This document shows, in pieces, positions 9,617 to 23,300 of a stretch of DNA of 64,000 nt. The notes below the pieces were generated by a model that worked only from the letters and a program-made list of their open reading frames with translations, made no database searches and was not told where the DNA came from. The stretch is from Chaunax sp. Z400. Its lineage: Eukaryota; Chordata; Actinopteri; Lophiiformes; Chaunacidae. The position numbers were made by a program, and so were the translations under genes. Numbering within the stretch: the stretch's first letter is position 1; the number at the start of each line of letters is the position of its first letter. The stretch is from contig JBAGJB010000221.1 of NCBI GenBank assembly GCA_037577475.1, positions 124,001 to 188,000 on the forward strand, read 5' to 3'.

Positions 9617-10996
9617 ATAAAAACTCAATCGGGGCCCTACCCGGGTTGGTAACTTTTGAACGGAAGGTCGTAGAGACTCGGGGATAAGCTCTTTCAATGG
9701 TTTTATGGGGTCTCCAAGAACGCCAGCAGGTAAACCGAGTCCCTACGACTTACGGTTCCCGAGATATGACATGTATTTTTGGTGATTTTTGGAATGTTTG
9801 TATCTCGGGAACGGAAGGTCGTAGAGACTCGGGACCAACGTCCGTCTAGGGGTTTATGTGGTCTCTGAGAACACCAGTCTTTGTCCCGAGTCTGTGCGAC
9901 CTTCCTTTCCCGAGATATGACATGTCCAGTAGGGGCGTATTTTGAATGTCTGTATCTCGGGAACGGAAGGTCGTAGAGACTCGGGGAGAAGTCTGGCGTG
10001 TTCAGAGACCACGAATTATGTCCGACGGATCAGGGTCCCGAGTCTCTACGACCTTCCGTTCCCGAGTTATACTCAAGTTTATTTTCCCATTGAAGTGAAT
10101 GGGCTTTGGTTCGCCTATGGTGAATGTGTGTATCTCGGAAACGGAAGGTCGTAGAGACTCGGGACCAACGTCCGTCTAGGGGTTTATGTGGTCTCTGAGA
10201 ACACCAGTCTTTGTCCCGAGTCTGTGCGACCTTCCTTTCCCGAGATATGACATGTCCAGTAGGGGCGTATTTTGAATGTCTGTATCTCGGGAACGGAAGG
10301 TCGTAGAGACTCGCGGACAAGTGTGGGTTAGGGGTTAGGGTTAGGGTTAGGTTAGGTTAAGGGGATAAAAACTCAATCGGGGCCCTACCCGGGTTGGTAA
10401 CTTTTGAACGGAAGGTCGTAGAGACTCGGGGATAAGCTCTTTCAATGGTTTTATGGGGTCTCCAAGAACGCCAGCAGGTAAACCGAGTCCCTACGACTTA
10501 CGTTTCCCGAGATATGACATGTATTTTTGGTGATTTTTGGAATGTTTGTATCTCGGGAACGGAAGGTCGTAGAGACTCGGGGAGAAGTCTGGCGTGTTCA
10601 GAGACCACGAATTATGTCCGACGGATCAGGGTCCCGAGTCTCTACGACCTTCCGTTCCCGAGTTATACTCAAGTTCATTTTCCCATTGAAGTGAATGGGG
10701 TTTGGTTCGCCTATAGTGAATGTGTGTATCTCGGAAACGGAAGGTCGTAGAGACTCGGGACCAACGTCCGTCTAGGGGTTTATGTGGTCTCTGAGAACAC
10801 CAGTCTTTGTCCCGAGTCTGTGCGACCTTCCTTTCCCGAGATATGACATGTCCAGTAGGGGCGTATTTTGAATGTCTGTATCTCGGGAACGGAAGGTCGT
10901 AGAGACTCGCGGACAAGTGTGGGTTAGGGGTTAGGGTTAGGGTTAGGTTAGTTTAAGGGGATAAAAACTCAATCGGGGCCCTACCCGGGTTGGTAA

Positions 10997-11145
10997 CTTT
11001 TGAACGGAAGGTCGTAGAGACTCGGGGATAAGCTCTTTCAATGGTTTTATGGGGTCTCCAAGAACGCCAGCAGGTAAACCGAGTCCCTACGACTTACGTT
11101 TCCCGAGATATGACGTATTTTTGGTGATTTTTGGAATGTTTGTAT
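10997..11145 (+). repeat. Module A with 2-bp spacer deletion
   Basis: GATATGACATGTATT has become GATATGACGTATT, giving a 149-bp module. The same change is at about 28,370, exactly 17,260 bp downstream, and I saw it nowhere else. Confidence 0.86.
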
Positions 11146-14100
11146 CTCGGGAACGGAAGGTCGTAGAGACTCGGGACCAACGTCCGTCTAGGGGTTTATG
11201 TGGTCTCTGAGAACACCAGTCTTTGTCCCGAGTCTGTGCGACCTTCCTTTCCCGAGATATGACATGTCCAGTAGGGGCGTATTTTGAATGTCTGTATCTC
11301 GGGAACGGAAGGTCGTAGAGACTCGGGGAGAAGTCTGGCGTGTTCAGAGACCACGAATTATGTCCGACGGATCAGGGTCCAGAGTCTCTACGACCTTCCG
11401 TTCCCGAGTTATACTCAAGTTTATTTTCCCATTGAAGTGAATGGGCTTTGGTTCGCCTATAGTGAATGTGTGTATCTCGGAAACGGAAGGTCGTAGAGAC
11501 TCGGGACCAACGTCCGTCTAGGGGTTTATGTGGTCTCTGAGAACACCAGTCTTTGTCCCGAGTCTGTGCGACCTTCCTTTCCCGAGATATGACATGTCCA
11601 GTAGGGGCGTATTTTGAATGTCTGTATCTCGGGAACGGAAGGTCGTAGAGACTCGGGGATAAGCTCTTTCAATGGTTTTATGGGGTCTCCAAGAACGCCA
11701 GCAGGTAAACCGAGTCTCTACGACTTACGGTTCCCGAGATATGACATGTATTTTTGGTGATTTTTGGAATGTTTGTATCTCGGGAACGGAAGGTCGTAGA
11801 GACTCGGGACCAACGTCCGTCTAGGGGTTTATGTGGTCTCTGAGAACACCAGTCTTTGTCCCGAGTCTGTGCGACCTTCCTTTCCCGAGATATGACATGT
11901 CCAGTAGGGGCGTATTTTGAATGTCTGTATCTCGGGAACGGAAGGTCGTAGAGACTCGGGGATAAGCTCTTTCAATGGTTTTATGGGGTCTCCAAGAACG
12001 CCAGCAGGTAAACCGAGTCTCTACGACTTACGGTTCCCGAGATATGACATGTATTTTTGGTGATTTTTGGAATGTTTGTATCTCGGGAACGGAAGGTCGT
12101 AGAGACTCGGGGAGAAGTCTGGCGTGTTCAGAGACCACGAATTATGTCCGACGGATCAGGGTCCCGAGTCTCTACGACCTTCCGTTCCCGAGTTATACTC
12201 AAGTTAATCTTCCCATTGAAGTGAATGGGGTTTGGTTCGCTTATAGTGAATGTGTGTATCTCTGAAACGGAAGGTCGTAGAGACTCGGGACCAACGTCCT
12301 TCTAGGGGTTTATGTGGTCTCTGAGAACACCAGTCTTTGTCCCGAGTCTGTGCGACCTTCCTTTCCCGAGATATGACATGTCCAGTAGGGGTGTATTTTG
12401 AATGTCTGTATCTCGGGAACGGAAGGTCGTAGAGACTCGCAGACAAGTGTGGGTTAGGGGTTAGGGTTAGGGTTAGGGTTAGGTTAAGGGGATAAAAACT
12501 CAATCGGGGCCCTACCCGGGTTGGTAACTTTTGAACGGAAGGTCGTAGAGACTCGGGGATAAGCTCTTTCAATGGTTTTATGGGGTCTCCAAGAACGCCA
12601 GCAGGTAAACCGAGTCCCTACGACTTACGGTTCCCGAGATATGACATGTATTTTTGGTGATTTTTGGAATGTTTGTATCTCGGGAACGGAAGGTCGTAGA
12701 GACTCGGGACCAACGTCCGTCTAGGGGTTTATGTGGTCTCTGAGAACACCAGTCTTTGTCCCGAGTCTGTGCGACCTTCCTTTCCCGAGATATGACATGT
12801 CCAGTAGGGGCGTATTTTGAATGTCTGTATCTCGGGAACGGAAGGTCGTAGAGACTCGGGGAGAAGTCTGGCGTGTTCAGAGACCACGAATTATGTCCGA
12901 CGGATCAGGGTCCCGAGTCTCTACGACCTTCCGTTCCCGAGTTATACTCAAGTTTATTTTCCCATTGAAGTGAATGGGCTTTGGTTCGCCTATAGTGAAT
13001 GTGTGTATCTCGGAAACGGAAGGTCGTAGAGACTCGGGACCAACGTCCGTCTAGGGGTTTATGTGGTCTCTGAGAACACCAGTCTTTGTCCCGAGTCTGT
13101 GCGACCTTCCTTTCCCGAGATATGACATGTCCAGTAAGGGCGTATTTTGAATGTCTGTATCTCGGGAACGGAAGGTCGTAGAGACTCGCGGACAAGTGTG
13201 GGTTAGGGGTTAGGGTTAGGGTTACGTTAGGTTAAGGGGATAAAAACTCAATCGGGGCCCTACCCGGGTTGGTAACTTTTGAACGGAAGGTCGTAGAGAC
13301 TCGGGGATAAGCTCTTTCAATGGTTTTATGGGGTCTCCAAGAACGCCAGCAGGTAAACCGAGTCCCTACGACTTACGTTTCCCGAGATATGACATGTATT
13401 TTTGGTGATTTTTGGAATGTTTGTATCTCGGGAACGGAAGGTCGTAGAGACTCGGGGAGAAGTCTGGCGTGTTCAGAGACCACGAATTATGTCCGACGGA
13501 TCAGGGTCCCGAGTCTCTACGACCTTCCGTTCCCGAGTTATACTCAAGTTCATTTTCCCATTGAAGTGAATGGGGTTTGGTTCGCCTATAGTGAATGTGT
13601 GTATCTCGGAAACGGAAGGTCGTAGAGACTCGGGACCAACGTCCGTCTAGGGGTTTATGTGGTCTCTGAGAACACCAGTCTTTGTCCCGAGTCTGTGCGA
13701 CCTTCCTTTCCCGAGATATGACATGTCCAGTAGGGGCGTATTTTGAATGTCTGTATCTCGGGAACGGAAGGTCGTAGAGACTCGCGGACAAGTGTGGGTT
13801 AGGGGTTAGGGTTAGGGTTAGGTTAGTTTAAGGGGATAAAAACTCAATCGGGGCCCTACCCGGGTTGGTAACTTTTGAACGGAAGGTCGTAGAGACTCGG
13901 GGATAAGCTCTTTCAATGGTTTTATGGGGTCTCCAAGAACGCCAGCAGGTAAACCGAGTCCCTACGACTTCCGGTTCCCGAGATATGACATGTATTTTTG
14001 GTGATTTTTGGAATGTTTGTATCTCGGGAACAGAAGGTCGTAGAGACTCGGGGAGAAGTCTGGCGTGTTCAGAGACCACGAATTATGTCCGACGGATCAG

Positions 14101-16546
14101 GGTCCCAAGTCTCTACGACCTTCCGTTCCCGAGTTATACTCAAGTTTATTTTCCCATTGAAGGGAATGGGCTTTGGTTCGCCTATAGTGAATGTGTGTAT
14201 CTCGGAAACGGAAGGTCGTAGAGACTCGGGACCAACGTCCGTCTAGGGGTTTATGTGGTCTCTGAGAACACCAGTCTTTGTCCCGAGTCTGTGCGACCTT
14301 CCTTTCCCGAGATATGACATGTCCAGTAGGGGCGTATTTTGAATGTCTGTATCTCAGGAACGGAAGGTCGTAGAGACTCGCGGACAAGTGTGGGTTAGGG
14401 GTTAGGGTTAGGGTTAGGTTAGGTTAAGGGGATAAAAACTCAATCGGGGCCCTACCCGGGTTGGTAACTTTTGAACGGAAGGTCGTAGAGACTCGGGGAT
14501 AAGCTCTTTCAATGGTTTTATGGGGTCTCCAAGAACGCCAGCAGGTAAACCGAGTCCCTACGACTTACGTTTCCCGAGATATGACATGTATTTTTGGTGA
14601 TTTTTGGAATGTTTGTATCTCGGGAACGGAAGGTCGTAGAGACTCGGGGAGAAGTCTGGCGTGTTCAGAGACCACGAATTATGTCCGACGGATCAGGGTC
14701 CCGAATCTCTACGACCTTCCGTTCCCGAGTTATACTCAAGTTCATTTTCCCATTGAAGTGAATGGGGTTTGGTTCGCCTATAGTGAATGTGTGTATCTCG
14801 GAAACGGAAGGTCGTAGAGACTCGGGACCAACGTCCGTCTAGGGGTTTATGTGGTCTCTGAGAACACCAGTCTTTGTCCCGAGTCTGTGCGACCTTCCTT
14901 TCCCGAGATATGACATGTCCAGTAGGGGCGTATTTTGAATGTCTGTATCTCGGGAACGGAAGGTCGTAGAGACTCGCGGACAAGTGTGGGTTAGGGGTTA
15001 GGGTTAGGGTTAGGTTAGTTTAAGGGGATAAAAACTCAATCGGGGCCCTACCCGGGTTGGTAACTTTTGAACGGAAGGTCGTAGAAACTCGGGGATAAGC
15101 TCTTTCAATGGTTTTATGGGGTCTCCAAGAACGCCAGCAGGTAAACCGAGTCCCTACGACTTACGGTTCCCGAGATATGACATGTATTTTTGGTGATTTT
15201 TGGAATGTTTGTATCTCGGGAACGGAAGGTCGTAGAGACTCGGGACCAACGTCCGTCTAGGGGTTTATGTGGTCTCTGAGAACACAAGTCTTTGTCCCGA
15301 GTCTGTGCGACCTTCCTTTCCCGAGATATGACATGTCCAGTAGGGGCGTATTTTGAATGTCTCTATCTCGGGAACGGAAGGTCGTAGAGACTCGGGGATA
15401 AGCTCTTTCAATGGTTTTATGGGGTCTCCAAGAACGCCAGCAGGTAAACCGAGTCCCTACGACTTACGGTTCCCGAGATATGACATGTATTTTTGGTGAT
15501 TTTTGGAATGTTTGTATCTCGGGAACGGAAGGTCGTAGAGACTCGGGGAGAAGTCTGGCGTGTTCAGAGACCACGAATTATGTCCGACGGATCAGGGTCC
15601 CGAGTCTCTACGACCTTCCGTTCCCGAGTTATACTCAAGTTTATTTTCCCATTGAAGTGAATGGGCTTTGGTTCGCCTATAGTGAATGTGTGTATCTCGG
15701 AAACGGAAGGTCGTAGAGACTCGGGACCAACGTCCGTTTAGGGGTTTATGTGGTCTCTGAGAACACCAGTCTTTGTCCCGAGTCTGTGCGACCTTCCTTT
15801 CCCGATATATGACATGTCCAGTAGGGGCGTATTTTGAATGTCTGTATCTCGGGAACGGAAGGTCGTAGAGACTCGGGGAGAAGTCTGACGTGTTCAGAGA
15901 CCACGAATTATGTCCGACGGATCAGGGTCCCGAGTCTCTACGACCTTCCGTTCCCGAGTTATACTCAAGTTTATTGTCCCATTGAAGTGAATGGGCTTTG
16001 GTTCGCCTGTAGTGAATGTGTGTATCTCGGAAACGGAAGGTCGTAGAGACTCGGGACCAACGTCCGTCTAGGGGTTTATGTGGTCTCTGAGAACACCAGT
16101 CTTTGTCCCGAGTCTGTGCGACCTTCCTTTCCCGAGATATGACATGTCCAGTAGGGGCGTATTTTGAATGTCTGTATCTCGGGAACGGAAGGTCGTAGAG
16201 ACTCGGGGAGAAGTCTGGCGTGTTCAGAGACCACGAATTATGTCCGACGGATCAGGGTCCCGAGTCTCTACGACCTTCCGTTCCCGAGTTATACTCAAGT
16301 TTATTTTCCCATTGAAGTGAATGGGCTTTGGTTCGCCTATAGTGAATGTGTGTATCTCGGAAACGGAAGGTCGTAGAGACTCGGGACCAACGTCCGTCGA
16401 GGGGTTTATGTGGTCTCTGAGAACACCAGTCTTTGTCCCGAGTCTGTGCGACCTTCCTTTCCCGAGATATGACATGTCCAGTAGGGGCGTATTTTGAATG
16501 TCTGTATCTCGGGAACGGAAGGTCGTAGAGACTCGCGGACAAGTGT

Positions 16547-16581
16547 GGGTTAGGGGTTAGGGTTAGGGTTAGGTTAAGGGG
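16547..16581 (+). repeat. Short telomere-like tract, 35 nt (T19)
   Basis: This is the shortest tract class, with four G-runs of three or more before GGTTAAGGGG, giving a 110-bp T. It is also found near 17,290, 20,002, 33,807, 34,550 and 38,964. The tract at 35,293-35,327 is the same length with a TTACGGG change. Confidence 0.87.
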
Positions 16582-17360
16582 ATAAAAACTCAATCGGGGC
16601 CCTACCCGGGTTGGTAACTTTTGAACGGAAGGTCGTAGAGACTCGGGGATAAGCTCTTTCAATGGTTTTATGGGGTCTCCAAGAACGCCAGCAGGTAAAC
16701 CGAGTCCCTACGACTTACGGTTCCCGAGATATGACATGTATTTTTGGTGATTTTTGGAATGTTTGTATCTCGGGAACGGAAGGTCGTAGAGACTCGGGAC
16801 CAACGTCCGTCTAGGGGTTTATGTGGTCTCTGAGAACACCAGTCTTTGTCCCGAGTCTGTGCGACCTTCCTTTCCCGAGATATGACATGTCCAGTAGGGG
16901 CGTATTTTGAATGTCTGTATCTCGGGAACGGAAGGTCGTAGAGACTCGGGGAGAAGTCTGGCGTGTTCAGAGACCACGAATTATGTCCGACGGATCAGGG
17001 TCCCGAGTCTCTACGACCTTCCGTTCCCGAGTTATACTCAAGTTTATTTTCCCATTGAAGTGAATGGGCTTTGGTTCGCCTATAGTGAATGTGTGTATCT
17101 CGGAAACGGAAGGTCGTAGAGACTCGGGACCAACGTCCGTCGAGGGGTTTATGTGGTCTCTGAGAACACCAGTCTTTGTCCCGAGTCTGTGCGACCTTCC
17201 TTTCCCGAGATATGACATGTCCAGTAGGGGTGTATTTTGAATGTCTGTATCTCGGGAACGGAAGGTCGTAGAGACTCGCGGACAAGTGTGGGTTAGGGGT
17301 TAGGGTTAGGGTTAGGTTAAGGGGATAAAAACTCAATCGGGGCCCTACCCGGGTTGGTAA

Positions 17361-20300
17361 CTTTTGAACGGAAGGTCGTAGAGACTCGGGGATAAGCTCT
17401 TTCAATGGTTTTATGGGGTCTCCAAGAACGCCAGCAGGTAAACCGAGTCCCTACGACTTACGGTTCCCGAGATATGACATGTATTTTTGGTGATTTTTGG
17501 AATGTTTGTATCTCGGGAACGGAAGGTCGTAGAGACTCGGGACCAACGTCCGTCTAGGGGTTTATGTGGTCTCTGAGAACACCAGTCTTTGTCCCGAGTC
17601 TGTGCGACCTTCCTTTCCCGAGATATGACATGTCCAGTAGGGGCGTATTTTGAATGTCTGTATCTCGGGAACGGAAGGTCGTAGAGACTCGGGGAGAAGT
17701 CTGGCGTGTTCAGAGACCACGAATTATGTCCGACGGATCAGGGTCCCGAGTCTCTACGACCTTCCGTTCCCGAGTTATACTCAAGTTAATCTTCCCATTG
17801 AAGTGAATGGGGTTTGGTTCGCCTATAGTGAATGTGTGTATCTCTGAAACGGAAGGTCGTAGAGACTCAGGACCAACGTCCTTCTAGGGGTTTATGTGGT
17901 CTCTGAGAACACCAGTCTTTGTCCCGAGTCTGTGCGACCTTCCTTTCCCGAGATATGACATGTCCAGTAGGGGCGTATTTTGAATGTCTGTATCTCGGGA
18001 ACGGAAGGTCGTAGAGACTCGCGGACAAGTGTGGGTTAGGGGTTAGGGTTAGGGTTAGGGTTAGGTTAAGGGGATAAAAACTCAATCGGGGCCCTACCCG
18101 GGTTGGTAACTTTTGAACGGAAGGTCGTAGAGACTCGGGGATAAGCTCTTTCAATGGTTTTATGGGGTCTCCAAGAATGCCAGCAGGTAAACCGAGTCCC
18201 TACGACTTACGGTTCCCGAGATATGACATGTATTTTTGGTGATTTTTGGAATGTTTGTATCTCGGGAACGGAAGGTCGTAGAGACTCGGGACCAACGTCC
18301 GTCTAGGGGTTTATGTGGTCTCTGAGAACACCAGTCTTTGTCCCGAGTCTGTGCGACCTTCCTTTCCCGAGATATGACATGTCCAGTAGGGGCGTATTTT
18401 GAATGTCTGTATCTCGGGAACGGAAGGTCGTAGAGACTCGGGGAGAAGTCTGGCGTGTTCAGAGACCACGAATTATGTCCGACGGATCAGGGTCCCGAGT
18501 CTCTACGACCTTCCGTTCCCGAGTTATACTCAAGTTCATTTTCCCATTGAAGTGAATGGGCTTTGGTTCGCCTATAGTGAATGTGTGTATCTCTGAAACG
18601 GAAGGTCGTAGAGACTCGGGACCAACGTCCTTCTAGGGGTTTATGTGGTCTCTGAGAACACCAGTCTTTGTCCCGAGTCTGTGCGACCTTCCTTTCCCGA
18701 GATATGACATGTCCAGTAGGGGCGTATTTTGAATGTCTGTATCTCGGGAACGGAAGGTCGTAGAGACTCGCGGACAAGTGTGGGTTAGGGGTTAGGGTTA
18801 GGGTTAGGGTTAGGTTAAGGGGATAAAAACTCAATCGGGGCCCTACCCGGGTTGGTAACTTTTGAACGGAAGGTCGTAGAGACTCGGGGATAAGCTCTTT
18901 CAATGGTTTTATGGGGTCTCCAAGAACGCCAGCAGGTAAACCGAGTCCCTACGACTTACGGTTCCCGAGATATGACATGTATTTTTGGTGATTTTTGGAA
19001 TGTTTGTATCTCGGGAACGGAAGGTCGTAGAGACTCGGGGAGAAGTCTGGCGTGTTCAGAGACCACGAATTATGTCCGACGGATCAGGGTCCCGAGTCTC
19101 TACGACCTTCCGTTCCCGAGTTATACTCAAGTTTATTTTCCCATTGAAGTGAATGGGCTTTGGTTCGCCTATGGTGAATGTGTGTATCTCGGAAACGGAA
19201 GGTCGTAGAGACTCGGGACCAACGTCCGTCTAGGGGTTTATGTGGTCTCTGAGAACACCAGTCTTTGTCCCGAGTCTGTGCGACCTTCCTTTCCCGAGAT
19301 ATGACATGTCCAGTAGGGGCGTATTTTGAATGTCTCTATCTCGGGAACGGAAGGTCGTAGAGACTCGGGGATAAGCTCTTTCAATGGTTTTATGGGGTCT
19401 CCAAGAACGCTAGCAGGTAAACCGAGTCTCTACGACTTACGGTTCCCGAGATATGACATGTATTTTTGGAATGTTTGTATCTCGGGAACGGAAGGTCGTA
19501 GAGACTCGGGACCAACGTCCGTCTAGGGGTTTATGTGGTCTCTGAGAACACCAGTCTTTGTCCCGAGTCTGTGCGACCTTCCTTTCCCGAGATATGACAT
19601 GTCCAGTAGGGGCGTATTTTGAATGTCTGTATCTCGGGAACGGAAGGTCGTAGAGACTCGGGGAGAAGTCTGGCGTGTTCAGAGACCACGAATTATGTCC
19701 GACGGATCAGGGTCCCGAGTCTCTACGACCTTCCGTTCCCGAGTTATACTCAAGTTTATTTTCCCATTGAAGTGAATGGGCTTTGGTTCGCCTATAGTGA
19801 ATGTGTGTATCTCGGAAACGGAAGGTCGTAGAGACTCGGGACCAACGTCCGTCGAGGGGTTTATGTGGTCTCTGAGAACACCAGTCTTTGTCCCGAGTCT
19901 GTGCGACCTTCCTTTCCCGAGATATGACATGTCCAGTAGGGGTGTATTTTGAATGTCTGTATCTCGGGAACGGAAGGTCGTAGAGACTCGCGGACAAGTG
20001 TGGGTTAGGGGTTAGGGTTAGGGTTAGGTTAAGGGGATAAAAACTCAATCGGGGCCCTACCCGGGTTGGTAACTTTTGAACGGAAGGTCGTAGAGACTCG
20101 GGGATAAGCTCTTTCAATGGTTTTATGGGGTCTCCAAGAACGCCAGCAGGTAAACCGAGTCCCTACGACTTACGGTTCCCGAGATATGACATGTATTTTT
20201 GGTGATTTTTGGAATGTTTGTATCTCGGGAACGGAAGGTCGTAGAGACTCGGGACCAACGTCCGTCTAGGGGTTTATGTGGTCTCTGAGAACACCAGTCT

Positions 20301-23300
20301 TTGTCCCGAGTCTGTGCGACCTTCCTTTCCCGAGATATGACATGTCCAGTAGGGGCGTATTTTGAATGTCTGTATCTCGGGAACGGAAGGTCGTAGAGAC
20401 TCGGGGAGAAGTCTGGCGTGTTCAGAGACCACGAATTATGTCCGACGGATCAGGGTCCCGAGTCTCTACGACCTTCCGTTCCCGAGTTATACTCAAGTTA
20501 ATCTTCCCATTGAAGTGAATGGGGTTTGGTTCGCCTATAGTGAATGTGTGTATCTCTGAAACGGAAGGTCGTAGAGACTCAGGACCAACGTCCTTCTAGG
20601 GGTTTATGTGGTCTCTGAGAACACCAGTCTTTGTCCCGAGTCTGTGCGACCTTCCTTTCCCGAGATATGACATGTCCAGTAGGGGCGTATTTTGAATGTC
20701 TGTATCTCGGGAACGGAAGGTCGTAGAGACTCGCGGACAAGTGTGGGTTAGGGGTTAGGGTTAGGGTTAGGGTTAGGTTAAGGGGATAAAAACTCAATCG
20801 GGGCCCTACCCGGGTTGGTAACTTTTGAACGGAAGGTCGTAGAGACTCGGGGATAAGCTCTTTCAATGGTTTTATGGGGTCTCCAAGAATGCCAGCAGGT
20901 AAACCGAGTCCCTACGACTTACGGTTCCCGAGATATGACATGTATTTTTGGTGATTTTTGGAATGTTTGTATCTCGGGAACGGAAGGTCGTAGAGACTCG
21001 GGACCAACGTCCGTCTAGGGGTTTATGTGGTCTCTGAGAACACCAGTCTTTGTCCCGAGTCTGTGCGACCTTCCTTTCCCGAGATATGACATGTCCAGTA
21101 GGGGCGTATTTTGAATGTCTGTATCTCGGGAACGGAAGGTCGTAGAGACTCGGGGAGAAGTCTGGCGTGTTCAGAGACCACGAATTATGTCCGACGGATC
21201 AGGGTCCCGAGTCTCTACGACCTTCCGTTCCCGAGTTATACTCAAGTTCATTTTCCCATTGAAGTGAATGGGCTTTGGTTCGCCTATAGTGAATGTGTGT
21301 ATCTCTGAAACGGAAGGTCGTAGAGACTCGGGACCAACGTCCTTCTAGGGGTTTATGTGGTCTCTGAGAACACCAGTCTTTGTCCCGAGTCTGTGCGACC
21401 TTCCTTTCCCGAGATATGACATGTCCAGTAGGGGCGTATTTTGAATGTCTGTATCTCGGGAACGGAAGGTCGTAGAGACTCGCGGACAAGTGTGGGTTAG
21501 GGGTTAGGGTTAGGGTTAGGGTTAGGTTAAGGGGATAAAAACTCAATCGGGGCCCTACCCGGGTTGGTAACTTTTGAACGGAAGGTCGTAGAGACTCGGG
21601 GATAAGCTCTTTCAATGGTTTTATGGGGTCTCCAAGAACGCCAGCAGGTAAACCGAGTCCCTACGACTTACGGTTCCCGAGATATGACATGTATTTTTGG
21701 TGATTTTTGGAATGTTTGTATCTCGGGAACGGAAGGTCGTAGAGACTCGGGGAGAAGTCTGGCGTGTTCAGAGACCACGAATTATGTCCGACGGATCAGG
21801 GTCCCGAGTCTCTACGACCTTCCGTTCCCGAGTTATACTCAAGTTTATTTTCCCATTGAAGTGAATGGGCTTTGGTTCGCCTATGGTGAATGTGTGTATC
21901 TCGGAAACGGAAGGTCGTAGAGACTCGGGACCAACGTCCGTCTAGGGGTTTATGTGGTCTCTGAGAACACCAGTCTTTGTCCCGAGTCTGTGCGACCTTC
22001 CTTTCCCGAGATATGACATGTCCAGTAGGGGCGTATTTTGAATGTCTCTATCTCGGGAACGGAAGGTCGTAGAGACTCGGGGATAAGCTCTTTCAATGGT
22101 TTTATGGGGTCTCCAAGAACGCTAGCAGGTAAACCGAGTCTCTACGACTTACGGTTCCCGAGATATGACATGTATTTTTGGAATGTTTGTATCTCGGGAA
22201 CGGAAGGTCGTAGAGACTCGGGACCAACGTCCGTCTAGGGGTTTATGTGGTCTCTGAGAACACCAGTCTTTGTCCCGAGTCTGTGCGACCTTCCTTTCCC
22301 GAGATATGACATGTCCAGTAGGGGCGTATTTTGAATGTCTGTATCTCGGGAACGGAAGGTCGTAGAGACTCGGGGAGAAGTCTGGCGTGTTCAGAGACCA
22401 CGAATTATGTCCGACGGATCAGGGTCCCGAGTCTCTACGACCTTCCGTTCCCGAGTTATACTCAAGTTTATTTTCCCATTGAAGTGAATGGGCTTTGGTT
22501 CGCCTATGGTGAATGTGTGTATCTCGGAAACGGAAGGTCGTAAAGACTCGGGACCAACGTCCGTCTAGGGGTTTATGTGGTCTCTGAGAACACCAGTCTT
22601 TGTCCCGAGTCTGTGCGACCTTCCTTTCCCGAGATATGACATGTCCAGTAGGGGCGTATTTTGAATGTCTGTATCTCGGGAACGGAAGGTCGTAGAGACT
22701 CGCGGACAAGTGTGGGTTAGGGGTTAGGGTTAGGGTTAGGTTAGGTTAAGGGGATAAAAACTCAATCGGGGCCCTACCCGGGTTGGTAACTTTTGAACGG
22801 AAGGTCGTAGAGACTCGGGGATAAGCTCTTTCAATGGTTTTATGGGGTCTCCAAGAACGCCAGCAGGTAAACCGAGTCCCTACGACTTACGTTTCCCGAG
22901 ATATGACATGTATTTTTGGTGATTTTTGGAATGTTTGTATCTCGGGAACGGAAGGTCGTAGAGACTCGGGGAGAAGTCTGGCGTGTTCAGAGACCACGAA
23001 TTATGTCCGACGGATCAGGGTCCCGAGTCTCTACGACCTTCCGTTCCCGAGTTATACTCAAGTTCATTTTCCCATTGAAGTGAATGGGGTTTGGTTCGCC
23101 TATAGTGAATGTGTGTATCTCGGAAACGGAAGGTCGTAGAGACTCGGGACCAACGTCCGTCTAGGGGTTTATGTGGTCTCTGAGAACACCAGTCTTTGTC
23201 CCGAGTCTGTGCGACCTTCCTTTCCCGAGATATGACATGTCCAGTAGGGGCGTATTTTGAATGTCTGTATCTCGGGAACGGAAGGTCGTAGAGACTCGGG

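Larger units (their letters stand above)
7712..17360. repeat. Block 3: left copy of the 17,260-bp-offset duplication
   Basis: Unit order: ABCT (7712), ACBCT (8309), ABCT (9057), ACBCT (9653), ABCT (10401), A-C-B-C-A-C-A-B-C-T (10997), ACBCT (12528), three ABCT (13276, 13872, 14468), A-C-A-B-C-B-C-B-C-T (15064), ACBCT (16618). Units 8309-9652 and 9653-10996 form a 1,344-bp tandem repeat. Private marks are GGAAGGTTGTAG at about 7,873, GATATGACGTATT (2-bp deletion) at about 11,110, and GTCCCAAGTC at about 14,102. All recur 17,260 bp downstream. Confidence 0.88.
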
